From NCBI GenBank assembly GCA_035235625.1, contig CP141149.1:8648893-8712892 (forward strand): a stretch of 64,000 nucleotides of DNA, read 5' to 3'. Within the stretch, counting starts at the first letter, position 1. Every line of letters begins with the position of its first letter. A program made the translations under genes and the position numbers. The notes under the pieces were generated by a model, which saw only the letters and a program-made list of their open reading frames with translations, made no database searches and was not told the origin of the DNA. Positions 27,101 to 39,305 of this stretch are shown piece by piece. This stretch comes from Saururus chinensis (taxonomy: Eukaryota > Streptophyta > Magnoliopsida > Piperales > Saururaceae).

Positions 27101-29250
27101 TCTAAATGCTACCCACAACAAATTCATCCTACGGATAAGTATGCATTAAGCACGGCTTACAGTGGAGGATATGGCACGACATCGGTCGAGCCTTCGATGG
27201 GCCGAGTTTAATGGCTGACTGTGTTACTTCTGATTGGAAGGATCTGAATTCAAGGACTCTTTTCTCGTATGTTCAGGGCTGTACGTAATAGAAAGTGGGG
27301 TACAAAGGTAAATTTAGGCCAGAAGTGCTAGCCTAGCCATCACTTGGCCCTAGGCAGAATCCATGTTGGTCGAATCTGCAACCCAAGTTTGCGCAACATC
27401 AGGCAGAACAAGTTGGCCCTAGGATGGGGGTCACTTTGACAATGGTTAGAGGCGTGCCCCAAAGCTAGGGGCGATTGGTGTGTGCAGAAGACGTGCAAAG
27501 GAGGCCGGGAGTGGCGACCCCTTTCTGTTATTGGGTAAAGCTGACATCTACAGCAAAACCATCGATCAAAATTTGAAGAAACCCAAGACCCGATTTAGTT
27601 AGGGCAACAAAGCACTGAATTGGGGAGGCAAACACGCATCGCCGAGCTACGAACGGCCTGACATGACCGGGGGCTAGACCTGGGAGAAGACGGGACCTGG
27701 TAGTCATTGGATTGTGGCAAGTCAAATGGGCGTCGACTCAATGTCGCCCGACGTCCGATAGCAGAAAATGAGTGTCACGATAAAACAATTATACTATGAT
27801 GTAGGTCGGCCAAACAAACGAATCGAAACCGATCGAGGCAAGGGGGGCCAGACCTCGACACCTTGCTGTCGTCGGCTCGAGACGGAGCCGGCGAAGTGAG
27901 CCGAGCTCCTCTGATCAGTCAGCATAGAAGAACCAAAAATAAATAAATGTTATGTCCATCCTAGAAAAGGGCAGAAGAATGGGTAAAAGGCCGGGAAGGC
28001 AGCAGTTCAATCCAAGGCGGTGGCCTTACCATCGTTGGTCCAGGAGAAGGCCAACAACCAACGTCACAAAAGTTCAAAAAACACCGAAACGGGAAAAGGG
28101 GATTTTTTTATCTCATTTCAAATAGTGCAGAGGGGGCTAAAGGAGGCGGCGACCAGGGTGGCAGCTGGGGCAGCAGCCTAACCGTCGCAGGATTTGGGGG
28201 AGGCCACAACCTGGACCACGGTGGACAGTGACCGAAAGTACAACCGTAGCTCGCAACGAATAGAAAAAGGAAAATAAAAAGGGCAAAACAAAATTTACCT
28301 CACACCGGCGATGGAGGGGTGGGGAGGCCGCGACGCCGGTGGCCGGAGAACGTTCTAGCCGGGATGGAACCATGGCAGCGATCTGGAGCCCATGCAACTG
28401 CCGACAGCGGCGAATCAGAGTGAAACATACAATCGGGTCCCTGCTGGGCTGAAACGAAAAAAAAAAGCAGAGCGGTGACAGTTGGCAGGGAGGCCTAGAC
28501 CGAGGTGGCCGGAGTTCACACTGGCCAGAGTGGAGCTGTCGTGGCGGGGTGGCGGCCATTCAGGCGGAGGCAGTGGCGGTGAAACCAGAAATAGCCTCTT
28601 CACAGACCGAAATGGGTGGAAGCAAAAGAGTGGCAGCGGACGGCAGGGAGGCCGGGACGGCGATGGCCAGAGGTTTCTCTGGTCTGGGCGGAAGTGTGGA
28701 GATGGCCTGGCGACCATGCAGCCGGCGGCGGTGGTGATTTGGGGCGAAACTCAAGATCCAGCGTATGCTGTGCTAAAATAGAAGAGGAAACGAGGCAACT
28801 GCTGCTGGCGGGGCCACGCCAGGGAGGCGGTAGCAGAGTCGCCAGGCCGAGGCCGGCTAGGTGGAAGCTGGCAACCACCGGCGGCACTGCCTCCGACATC
28901 AAACAGTGAAGGACTGCACCCCCTTGTTTCACTATTCATCCAGCAGGTCGGGCTTGCTGAGATGCGCCCGATCCGCTTTATGTATTTCTTTTTTTTTCGA
29001 GCTCTTCATTTCTTCACATTTTCGTTCTCCCGCGTTGCGTCCGAAAATTTGTGTGATGCGTCGAGGCCCATGACCTATGACTAAACACTACTCTCAACAC
29101 TTACGGTCACGACTATTATAAATACGGATACACCGAACTGTTAAATTTCTTCATCGAAAATACGAGTAGAAAACTGCAAAACATTGCAGAGAATTACAAA
29201 AAAAATTACAAAATATGGAGAAAAATTATAGAAAAATAGAGGATGTTACA
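24178..29250 (-). repeat. Full-length LTR copy (5.07 kb)
   Basis: Minus-strand start TGTAACATCCTCTATTTTTC at 29250 and end CCTCGGGCCTGACA at 24178. It includes the ACTTAC-rich array (about 24790-25170) and the CACTCTTGGGCAG units (about 25400-25570). Confidence 0.75.
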
Positions 29251-32200
29251 AGTGCCACTCTTGGGCAGGAATCTTACAGTGTCACTCTTGGGTAGAACAT
29301 ACAGTGCCATCTGTAGGCAGAAAACATACAAAGCCCATGAAGGGCGAAAACTTATAGCGCTCTCAAGAGAGCATCAAACGTTTGGCCCGAAATACATCAC
29401 CAAGACTAAATCTCGCAGGAAAACACCATGGCTAGACTAGAAAGGACACTCAGTCGATTACTTATCAACTGACACAAAATAGAATTTAATCCATCGAAAC
29501 CCTCAGTCTCAACCTCACAATGTTATCAAATTAGGGTTACTTACCATTCAAGTTTATATTAGGTAACTTATGCATGTACAATTATGCTTGGAACGACTTC
29601 TATCTTACATTCTTCAGCCAACAAGGCTAGAAATATGCCCATTCAGAAGTTCCAATCCACAAAGGTAGCATTCTTTTCTTAACTCATCCCCCACCCTTAC
29701 ACTTACAAATCTCAATACAGCCTTACTTAAACTTGAATTTCGTACTAATAATCTTACCATCATACACTCATAGCCTTACATCATACACCAACTGCCTTAA
29801 AACTAAATCATCTTACTCGAACTCCTCAAATGACACCCTTTGACTTAAGTCCCGACATCATACCCTTACTAATTCCTTACTCATCATTTTTCTGTTACAA
29901 TTCATATTACGTACATTATGCAATACAATTGTGCAGTCCACTTTTACTAATTCACAATCCCCCAAAGACGTTAAGAACCCTGAATCTTCGAAATCATTAC
30001 ATTGCTTAGGTCTTCTACTCACTGTTCCAATGTACTACTCAACTCAATCCAAGCCAATTCTTCAATCTCATCAAATCCAACCTTCGACGGTCCATCTTAC
30101 ATCTTTCCTCGTCCGTCATACCATCACAATTTCTATGTCGTAGCCTACGAAGCACCCTTTCGACAAACTTACAAACAAACGCACGTACTCGTGCTCATCG
30201 ACCACACATATTTATCACATACTCAAATCACACACATATAATTCACCAATTACTTATTGTCATACCTTCTCAATAACATGTGCATGATTCACATATATAA
30301 AGCATGCTCATTTAATTAACATTATCATGCAAAACATTAAATTATAAACTCCTAGCATGCTACTACACAATCAAAGCATGCTATAATGAAATTATGAGTT
30401 CAAGGTCCCCTACTTCTTAATCCACAGGAGTTTGATGGCGAGCAAACGACAGTGGTGGCGTCAATAGTGGAATAGGCGGACAAAAGCATTGCATTGAGAG
30501 AGTTGTTATGTCCTGAGGATTTTCAGATATGCTGAAATTAATCTCGATAAAGTTAGATTAATTTCACTCGAAGCCAAAGGTTTGAATGCACTAAGGCAGC
30601 CGAACACAAGGTCATGCTACTAGAAATGGCAAAAGCGACCACAAAATGGGGGCTGACTGATTGGAGGTCGGCCAACAGTTTAAAATACTTTATTGGCCAC
30701 AAAACATTAAAATGGACAGCGGACCACATCCAACTGCAAGAATTCTGCATGAACGAAGCCTCACCACGTGGCAGAGGGCTTGCTTGTGTACACATGGACA
30801 TAGGAGAGACGAAGGGCTTTAACGGACATATTGCCTAATGGTGGGGACGTTCCATAAACATACGTTGAGGCACTAAGGCTTGGCGCAGGTGGCCAGAAAG
30901 GGTGGCACCATTTCTAAAGGCTACCCACAACCAATTCATTGTTTGGACAATCGTGCATCAAGCATGACCTACGGTGGAGGATACTAATGGCTTACAATAA
31001 TACTTACATTTGGAAGAATCAGAATTCAGGAACTCTTTCCCGTAGGTTTTGGGTCATGCATAACAAAAGTCAGGTGTAGAGCTAGAATTGAGTCAGAATT
31101 ATTGGCCCTTGAAGTCACTGGGCTGGGGTAAAGCCCACGTCGGTCGGACATACAGCCCAAGTCCACACAACGTTAGGCATAACACTAGGTTGGCCTTAGG
31201 TTGGGGTGGGTCACTCAACAACGGTCAAAGGTGTACCCTGAAGTTTATGGGCGTTTGGTGTGTGCAGAAGATATGCAACGGAGGCCAGGAGTGGCGGCCC
31301 CTTGCAATTATTGGGTCAAGCCAGGGTTGTGATTGTCCTCTCACTAACTCTAGTGATAGCAAAACCTTCAGTTAAAAGATGTAAATTTTGTTTAGTTGAG
31401 GGCGATAGTGCGTCGAGTTGGGGTAGCAAACATGGATCGTCAGGTCACGAATGGCCAGGCGGGGCTAGGGACTAGACCTAGAAGACGGCGGGACCTAATA
31501 GTCATCGGATCGCTGCAAGTCAAATGGACGTCGTTGTGATGTCAAACGTCCGACTGTAGAGAATAGATGCCGCTAGAGAAAAGGGCATAATTTTCTTTGA
31601 CAAAGGTTGGCCGGTTGAGCAAAAAGGGACCAATTGGGTCAAGGGAGACCAGACATAGGCACCTCGCCAACATTGGCTCAAGGTGGCATATCAAAGGTGG
31701 ATAGGTGGTTTGCGGGGGACAACGTAAACAGAAGGCAGAAGATTGGGGCAAAATTTCTGTTCTGATCAAAATTGGGTAGATCAGGGAGGCAGCGACTAGG
31801 GTGACTGCCATGCCGTCACCAAGTCGGGGGAAGGCCAAAGGCAATTCAGCGGTGGCCGGCCATTGGTGGTACGGCCCGCAGCTGCAACACACAGACAGAA
31901 CACAGACAAAATAGAACAAAAAAAATGGGGAAATCATTTTGTCCGGACAGGAAAATAGGAGGGGTCACGGTCTAAGGAGGCAGCGGTCTGGGCCACGGGG
32001 TGGTGGCCATGCCATTGCCAGGCCGAAAGAGAGCCAGAGGCCTGGCGGCAGCGGCTGGCGACCAGTGGCACAGTCGCAGGTCGAATTGAATAGAAGATTG
32101 AAAAATAGAGGTAGAACAGTTTTTACCTCACAGCGGCGAATCGGGGCGGGGAGGCCAGGACAGCGGTGGCAGGAGGTTACCATGGCCGTGGCAGAGCTAT

Positions 32201-32736
32201 GGCGGCGGGGTGGCATCCATGTAGGCGGAGGAGACGTCGGATCGGAGAGGAAATCAAGATCTGGCGTCTTTCTAGTTCTGAAATGGAAAAGAGGGAATGG
32301 GCGGCACTGGCAAGTGGGGCCGGGCAGGGAGGTGGTGGCAGTGTCGCTAGGCCAAGGCTGGCCAGGCGGAAGCCGGCAGCGCTGCCCCTGGCCTCACACA
32401 GTGAAGGGGGCTGCCCCCCGCCTCGTTCACTATTCAATATGCGGGTTGGGCGTGCCTCAGTCGCCCGATCCGCCATACATAATTTTTTTTATTTTTTATT
32501 TTTTTCTCGATTCTGCTCTCCCACGTCGCATCCGATTTTCACGCCAAAAAATTTCTAGGATGCGTCGAGGCCCACGACCTGTGACTAAACTCCACTACCA
32601 ACTCTTATGGCTATGAATACTACAAATACGGATACGCCGAAGCATCAAATTTATTTATCGAAAATACAAGTAGTAAACCGCAGTACAGAATTTACAGAAA
32701 ATAGCAAAAATATACAAAAAAATCAGGGATGTTACA
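29251..32736 (-). repeat. Truncated LTR copy (3.49 kb)
   Basis: Minus-strand start TGTAACATCCCTGATTTTTTTG at 32736. The copy ends within the CACTCTTGGGCAG repeat array at 29251, equivalent to about position 25452 in the neighbouring copy, so it lacks roughly 1.3 kb of the LTR 3' part. Confidence 0.75.
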
Positions 32737-32741
32737 GTTCC

Positions 32742-33600
32742 TTCCCTCTTTAAGCCTCAATTTCAACCGAATATAGTTGATTTTCTTTCTTTGATCCTTC
32801 CTTTTCCTTGCTACTTACTTCTTTCCTAATTTAAGTATTTTTTTTATAAGCTATTCCCTGATGTAACTCTAACCAACTTCTCTATTCTTTTTTTTTGGTT
32901 CATTCCTCATTTAAGACTTTTCATTCTTTGTACTTTTTATTTCTAAGCACTTGACCATCTACTTAGTTTTAGCAATGGAATTTTCCAACTTGAACTAGTT
33001 CTTGCACAAAAATTCATCATGAATGCTTAGAAATGGTAATTTCATTGATTAATCTAATCAAACCCTATAAAATTGAATTAAACTCTAATAAACTAATATA
33101 AATATAAAATCAACCCTAAAATACATAAACTAGGGTATATAAATGGTTATATTATGAGCATATCAGTAGTTTTTTATTTTTCTCTATTTGCTTTTGAATA
33201 AAGTGCTCGTGCGCTTACTCCATTGTGTGTTCACCCAAGGATGGGTTAAGTTTTCTGCTTTTCCACTTAACTCGTCCATCGGGTTCAGGTAAGGAGTGGC
33301 ATGTACTGGGGCGTGATAGCTCCCTCTCTCCCCTGCTATCGGCCGAAGGAGGGGCTATAGGGTGCCGGATTCAGGCACCCCACCCCCTCTCCCCCACACC
33401 CCCTCTCCCCTTGTACCTCACTCTTGTTCCCCTGCTCCCTCCTCTCCCGTACTAAGGGCCGGAGTGGGGGCTCTAGTGTCGGCTCCCCCTTCTCTCCTCC
33501 TACAGCCAGTAGGAGGAGGGGCTCCAGGGCATTGGCTCTTCTCGCCAGAGTCCGACACCCATCCCCTCACCCCCAGTCACTGGAGGCAGTATTTTCTTTA
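32742..33600. other. Unassigned DNA with a CT-rich stretch
   Basis: This continues the target sequence of the LTR composite. About 33290-33590 is strongly pyrimidine-biased and open in several frames. No gene was recognised. Confidence 0.35.
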
Positions 33601-33607
33601 AAATAAA

Positions 33608-34068
33608 TTTAGCCTATTAGTGATGCTTTATAAAGTGTTGCTAATAGTACATTATTAGCAATATTTTTGAAATAGTATCACTGATATTTTATTATTAGCA
33701 ATGCAAATCTATGGGTGCCAAAATTTTAGTTATTAGTAATATTTTTAATAAAATGTCACTAGTTACTATTATTTTAGCAACATTAAAAATGAAACATTGC
33801 TGAAATGTTGTTGGCAATGCAAATGTAAAGGTTCACATATACTATTTTGCGACACAAATATAAAGCATCACAAATGCTTATTAGCGACGCAAAAAAACAA
33901 TGCTAATAGTGACACTTTTTTTGTAAGTGTCTTAAATTAGCAATTGTGATGGGACATTTTTCAACACTTATAGAGACACTTTTTAAGCATTATTAATAGT
34001 CATGAGTGTTGCGTTTATGACTATTTGCAACGCTTAAAAGCATCTCTAATAGTCTTTTAGGTGTAGTG
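33608..34068 (+). mobile_element. CACTA-like right end with subterminal repeats
   Basis: More than ten variants of ATTAGCAA(T/C)G / TGCTAATAGT in both orientations lead to a terminus ...CTCTAATAGTCTTTTAGGTGTAGTG, whose reverse complement starts CACTACACCTAAAAGACTATTAG. It is related to, but distinct from, the end at 22332. No matching left end was found, so this is a fragment or a highly diverged element. Confidence 0.55.
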
Positions 34069-34284
34069 AACAAAAAACAGATGGGTTCCCCATTTGCAAC
34101 AAATTATTAATTTCATCACAAAAAAGGTGTGTTAACAAATGAGAAGAGATACCCTGTCTTGTCTACATGGGGCCATATATATAACCTCATAAGAGGTGCT
34201 TCTAGAACACATGAAGGGAGAAATTCACAGGTGGTATACTAGATGGTGACAAGTGTACAATGATTGGGAAGTTGGCAGGGTGCT

Positions 34285-34790
34285 TTAATACCCTCGGGCA
34301 AGCTCATGGTAGGCAAGGATCCATGAGTTTGGACTGAAGTTTGGAGAAGTGGGGAATGGAGTGAGGCTTCGTACGATGTATGTGATTTGGTTCTTTGAAG
34401 AGACGTGAAGAACTTCTAGCTTGCCAGTAAGGACTTGTTCAAAGATGTAGTGATGATCGATCATATGATTGGTGTGGGTAAGGAAGACCGGGTTGGCTGT
34501 AAAGGCAATCCTAGATTGATTGTTGCACCATAGGGTGGGGATGGAGATTAGGGGGATCTCGAGGAATGCATAGATCTTGATCACCCAAGTGACCTATGTG
34601 GTGGTGGAGGAGAGGGCTCAATATTCTACATTGGTGGAGGAGTGAGTGACTATATCTTGTTTCTTGAATTTCCAAATGATAGGGTTAGGACCCATTTAGG
34701 TAATATTCGATGCTAGAGTAGTAGTCTAGGGGATAAGAGCCTCTAGGCCCAAGCCAACCCTTCCTCAAGCCTATCTTCTCTCTCTACTTC
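34285..34790 (-). pseudogene. Copia RNase H fragment, decayed
   Basis: On the minus strand the segment shows the order typical of the C-terminal Copia polyprotein: GPNPIIW (about 34695), THSSTNVEY followed by a TGA, then PTLWCNNQSRIAF and HMIDHHYIFEQVL, corresponding to the family's W-C-D-N-x-S and H-I-x-x-x-H-x-I-R blocks. The Asp of the CDN motif is Asn here. It has at least two stops and no LTR was identified beside it. It is separate from both Copia elements to the right, which lie on the plus strand. Confidence 0.75.
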
Positions 34791-35296
34791 CCCTAAAATA
34801 CTAGCCCCTTCTTTACCTCCAAGTGCAAGAGATCCCCCCCTCTGATCCCCCTTCTAACACCGTACATCATTGTTTCTATCCAACCCAAGCTGAACACATC
34901 AACCCAAGCTGAGCACTCCATCACCCCCTCCCTCCTTACATTCCCAACACCTACATGTCAACCAATTCCCAACACTTGAACACGCTCTATCCTTTCCCTC
35001 ACCCTCCTTCTAGCTTGCCATGTGAATCTCATGCTGCACCTCCGTAGTCTCCCTCTCCTTCCCTACTCTTTACCTTCCATTGACCCAGCTTCCCCGCCCT
35101 ACTCTCGCTACTCGGCAACACCCTTGTGCCTCTGCTCCTCTGTGCATCCCCTCCAAGCTCCAACTTCACCTCCGCCCTGCTCCCCTGGGTCACCATCCCT
35201 TCCACCACCATGGACTCTTCTCCTATCTCCTCCAAAACCCCAACCTTGTCTGCCTCCCTCCCACCCTGCCTACCTCCACCAACCTGAAACCCACTC

Positions 35297-35438
35297 ATGC
35301 TCCCCCACCCCTACTACCCCCCTCACTACCCTCAATTTCTTGTCGCTATCTCCCTGTCTGTCAAGTTCCTAGTGTCAAACCTCACAACCCATGTGACTGT
35401 GAAGCTTACCTTGACCACATTCCTCATGTGGTGCTCTC
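35297..35438 (+). pseudogene. Old Copia gag, N-terminal piece
   Basis: The frame shows HVTVKLT...FLMWCS, the opening of Copia gag (hydrophobic strand, then the L-W-x-S block). It stops exactly at the CTCTC target duplication of the younger Copia. The pyrimidine-rich DNA at 34800-35296 may be its leader, but I could not define an LTR or start codon. Confidence 0.65.
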
Positions 35439-35716
35439 TGTTAAAAGCGGTCAAAGGTCCAATGGCAATACTTTGTAATTCATTAACCTTTATGGTAATT
35501 TGGTTATGTAATGTATCTTGTATTCCACAGGTTTTATTTTGTAAGATGATGAACTATGAAATTGAGCCGCCATTGCTACAGGAAATAAAACAGTAAAACA
35601 GAGCATTTCTTTTCAATCTTTCGTTGTCTTCTTCTCACCAAAAAACCCCTTTGATCTTTCTTATAAAAAGCTATATCCATTGTATTTTCTTTCTCTTTCT
35701 TTCATCCTCTCCAACA
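35439..35716 (+). repeat. 5' LTR of the younger Copia
   Basis: 278 bp, TG...CA. It shares the central motif GGTTATGTAATGTATC and the final block GATCTTTCTTAT...CTCTCCAACA with the 3' LTR. It is 44 bp longer than the 3' LTR, through an indel near its middle. Confidence 0.88.
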
Positions 35717-35768
35717 AATTTGGTAGTTGAGGGCAAATATCATCTCTATTGAGATTTCTAAAACCACC

Positions 35769-36165
35769 ATGGCCTCATGTTCAAGTTCTTCATCGGAAAA
35801 GCTTTCGTTGCCAGTGTTCGATGGAGAAAGCTACAATTTTTGGAGCATACAAATGCAAACCCTCTTCAGATCTAAAGATCTATGGGAGTATATTGAAGAA
35901 GGCTATGAAGAACCACAAAATGCAGAGGACCTATCCACTTGGGATGAAGAGAACAAGAAGATATACAAAGAGAACAAGAATCAAGAAGCGAAAGCCCAAC
36001 TCTACATACAACAAGTGGTGAGTAGAGCAATTTTTCTAAGAATCATGGCTTCTACAAAATCTAAAGAAGTATGAAAAATTTTGAAGAATGAATTTCAAGG
36101 GACCGAAAAGGTAATTTCTATTAAGCTTCAAACTTTATAGAGGGATTTTGATAATTTGGCAATGA
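35769..36165 (+). pseudogene. Younger Copia gag, 5' part
   Basis: The ATG at 35769 lies in a good context (ACCACCATGG). The protein begins MASCSSSSSEKLSLPVFDGE and has the gag blocks NFWSIQMQTL and LWEYIEEGY followed by a charged stretch and RAIFLRIMAS. The frame is open to TGA at 36072-36074, where the family usually has Trp (TGG to TGA), then continues as KILKNEFQG and KLQTL-stop-RDFDNLAM before meeting inverted pol sequence at about 36165. Gag forms the cytoplasmic particle in which reverse transcription occurs. The rest of gag is found reversed at about 39305. Confidence 0.8.
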
Positions 36166-36718
36166 AAGATAGTGACCTCATATTCTTCCTTCATAGTGTA
36201 CTTGAGTTGTTTTATCATCCTTTGACTGTTGCTAGTGTAAATCAAATCATCAAAGGCAAACAATGATAAAATTATGCATGCCTTTTTTTTTTGATGAAAA
36301 AGTATGGAGAAGGCTATAAAGAACCACAAAATAGAGAAGACCTATCCACTTGGGATGAAGAGAACAAGAAGATATACAAAGAGAACAAGAATCAAGAAGC
36401 GAAAGCCCTACTCTACATACAACAAGTGGTGAGTAGAGCAATTTTTCTAAGAATCATGGCTTCTACAAAATCTAAAGAAGCATGAAAAATTTTGAAGAAT
36501 GAATTTCAAGGGACCGAAAAGGTAATTTCTATTAAGCTTCAAACTTTATAGAGGGATTTTGATAATTTGGCAATGAAAAATCAGTCATCTCATATTCTTT
36601 CTTCATAGTGTACTTGAGTTATTTTATCATCCTTTGACTGTTGCTAGTGTAAATCAAATCATCAAAGGCAAACAATGATAAAATCATGCATGCCTTTCTT
36701 TTTTGCTTACAGAGATGG
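35897..36718 (+). repeat. 411-bp tandem duplication across the inversion junction
   Basis: Copies 35897-36307 and 36308-36718 are nearly identical. Each contains plus-strand gag (from GAAGGCTAT) and then minus-strand reverse transcriptase with the FDDLIYTSNSQ block. Because one unit holds the junction of both orientations, the duplication must be later than the inversion. Confidence 0.85.
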
Positions 36719-39305
36719 CTTACTTGGGCTTCTTTAGAATCTATTTTATTTAAAATACTTATCAATTTTACTATTCCATGCTCTTGGAGCTTGTTTGATT
36801 CCATACAAGGCTTTGTGGAGTTTTTAGACTTTTCCTTCCTTGCCTTTGACTTTTTATCCTTGTAGTTGCTCAACATAGACATCTTCTTCAAGCTCTCCAT
36901 TTAAAAAAGCTGATTTGACATCAAATTGATACACTTGTAATTTTAATTGAACGGCAAGTGCAAGAACAATTCCTATAGTTTCTATTCTTACAACAGGAGC
37001 ATAAGTTTCATTGAAGTCAATGTCGGGTTGTCATGAGCATAAGAACAATTCCTATAGCCTTGCTTTGTATTTTTGAATTGAGCTATCTTCATTGAACTTT
37101 GTTTTGTACACCCATTTTAAGTTAATTACTTCTTTGTCTTGAGGTTTATCAACTAACTCTCATGTCTTATTTTTCTCAAAATCATATTCATCTCACTATC
37201 CATTGCTTCTATCCAAACTTCTTCTCTTGAAGCATCTTCATTAAATTTTGTTGGATAATAAGAAAAGAATGCAACATCACATTTATCATAAATTTATTGA
37301 AGTGAACATACTTTTCTTGGAGGTGAATCACTATCCACATTATTTGGATTAATTTGCCATGTACTTGAATCTTGCCTTGAGTCATGATGTGTAGGAGGAG
37401 TTTCATGCTCTTGTGATTGTGAACTATTTGATGTTTAATGTCTTGATAAAGCCCATTCTTTTTCATCTTCTACATACACTTTTGAAGATCCACCATTATT
37501 TTTTTGAAAGTTCCATGAGCTTTCTTCATCAAAGATTACATCTCTTGAGATCACCAATTCCTTTGTTTTAAGATTGAAAAGCCTATAAGCCTTAGATTCT
37601 TTACTTATATCCAATGAAGATGCATTTTTTTTTCTTTTTTCATCAAACTTGCTTCTCTTTTGTGTAGGAATATGAGCATAAGCAATGCATCAAAAAATTT
37701 TGAAGTAACTTACTTATGGTTTTCTCTTGTGTCATGCCTTATGGTGTCATATTTTGAACCGCCTTTGTTAGAGACCTATTAATGATGTAGGTGGCTATAT
37801 TAATGGCTACCGCCCAAAATTGGTTCAGAAAATTCTTCCCATTGAGCATGTTTCTTTCCATCTCCACAATGGTTATATTTCTTCTCTCTACTACACTATT
37901 TTGTTGAGGTGTGTAGCTAGTTGTTAGGTCCCTCTTGATGCCATGTTCTTGGCCAAAATTCTAAAATTTTCTTGATGTAAATTCACCACCATGATCGGTC
38001 CTCAAGGCTTTCAATTTCTTTCCACTTTGATTTTCTACAAATATATTAAATTGCACAAATATAGAAAATACATCCAATATGGCATCTATAATATAAACCC
38101 ACATCATTCTTGTAAAATCATCTATAGAAAACAGAAAATATTTTTTCTTATTGAATGATGGTGTGTTTGTTGGTCCACATATGTCAGCATGAACAAGCTC
38201 AAGTGGTTCCTTTGATCTCCAAGTCGACTTCGAAAATGGTAATCTATGTTGTTTTCCATATATGCACCCCTTATAAATATTTTCTTCTTGATTGATTCTT
38301 TGACGTCCAAAGACCATATTCTTTTGGTTGAGCAAAGTGAGACTCTTATAGTTCAAATGTCCAAACCTCAAGTGTCATAATAGAGAGCCATCCATATGAA
38401 TAGCCTTCATTCCATAGTTTGCACAAATAGACATAATTAATAGAAATACCTTGTCTAATGTCATTTTTACCTTTGCAATCACTTGCCCCATGTTTTTATC
38501 AATTATGATACATTCATCTTTGTCAAAATGCACTTTATAGCCTCTTTCACACACTAAGCAAATTTTGTGTTAAACCGGGAACATAAAGAGCATCATGAAT
38601 GAGTTTAAACTCACCTTTCTTTGTTTGGACAACTATGATTCATTTGCCTTTAACTTTTTGTGTTTTTCCATTTCCTAACTTTACTTGAGAGTTGCTATTT
38701 TGTTCAAGCTTCATAACACTTTCCTGGTTGTCCATCTTGTGGTTACTACAATTACTATCCAAGTACCAAACATCATGTTGTTCTTCTTATGTATTTGTAC
38801 AAGAGTAGAACAAGTGGCTTTGTTTATCTTCCTCCTTTTTGGTGAAATGTCCTTAGTCCTTATTTTAAAATCTGCAATCCTTTGGAGTATGTGGTGCTTG
38901 CATCTCTTGTATCTAAAATAGTAATTATCAGCAACATGATTTGTTTTCTTACAAATGAAGAAACCATTGTTTTGCTTCTCATATCTACCTCCTCCATTTG
39001 CATTTTTTTCCATAGCCTCTTCCATTTCATTGATTTCTCTTTCCTCTACCTTGAAATGAATTATTTTGAAAATTTTTCTTTCCTTCATCTTCCTTTTTCT
39101 CCTTGAAAGTCAATTTAGATTGAAAAGCTTTCTCAATGGAGGAAGGAGTAAACTTCTTCATTCTTGCTTCATGAGTTTCAAGAGAACTCATGCATGCTCA
39201 ATTTTGATAAATCTCTTGCCTCTTCAATAGCGGCCACAACATGCTCAAATTTAGCTGGCATGCTTCTTAACACATTTTGCACAACCTTTTTATCCGAAAT
39301 ACTAT
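36590..39305 (-). pseudogene. Inverted Copia segment: gag end, zinc knuckle, integrase, RT start
   Basis: Read on the minus strand, in normal order: gag helix block beginning ISDKKVVQ (39305), zinc-knuckle-like CKKTNHVADNYYF with imperfect spacing (about 38950), the pre-integrase region starting RFGHLNY (38371), integrase with HADICGP, DDFTR and RTDHGGEF (38200-37961), then reverse transcriptase with KALYGIKQAPRAW (36820-36790) and FDDLIYTSNS (36665-36630) where YVDD is expected. Many stops and frameshifts interrupt it. The order and the LTRs outside show a roughly 2.7-kb inversion within one element, not a separate insertion. About 15-20 residues of RT are missing at the right junction. Confidence 0.85.

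Larger units (their letters stand above)
24178..32736 (-). mobile_element. LTR-LTR composite lacking an internal region
   Basis: The block is flanked by an exact GTTCC on both sides (24173-24177 and 32737-32741), so it arose from one integration. On the minus strand it reads as a truncated LTR (32736 down to 29251, starting TGTAACATCCCTG) fused to a full LTR (29250 down to 24178, starting TGTAACATCC and ending GGGCCTGACA). No gag-pol remains. The junction lies exactly at the TG start of the second LTR. It is homologous to the inverted 17712-22185 LTR. The very GC-rich patches at 27900-28900 and 31500-32500 yield many overlapping open frames but no recognisable protein. Confidence 0.78.

Noticed and set aside
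27900-28940. Cluster of overlapping open frames on both strands, up to 140 codons
   Set aside because: GC-rich patch of an LTR; all frames are open because AT-rich stops are rare, and no motif is recognisable.
31500-32620. 225-codon open frame and antisense partners
   Set aside because: Homologous GC-rich patch of the second LTR copy; the frame is not conserved between the copies.
33225-33606. Pro/Ser-rich proteins
   Set aside because: Pyrimidine-rich DNA open in several frames.
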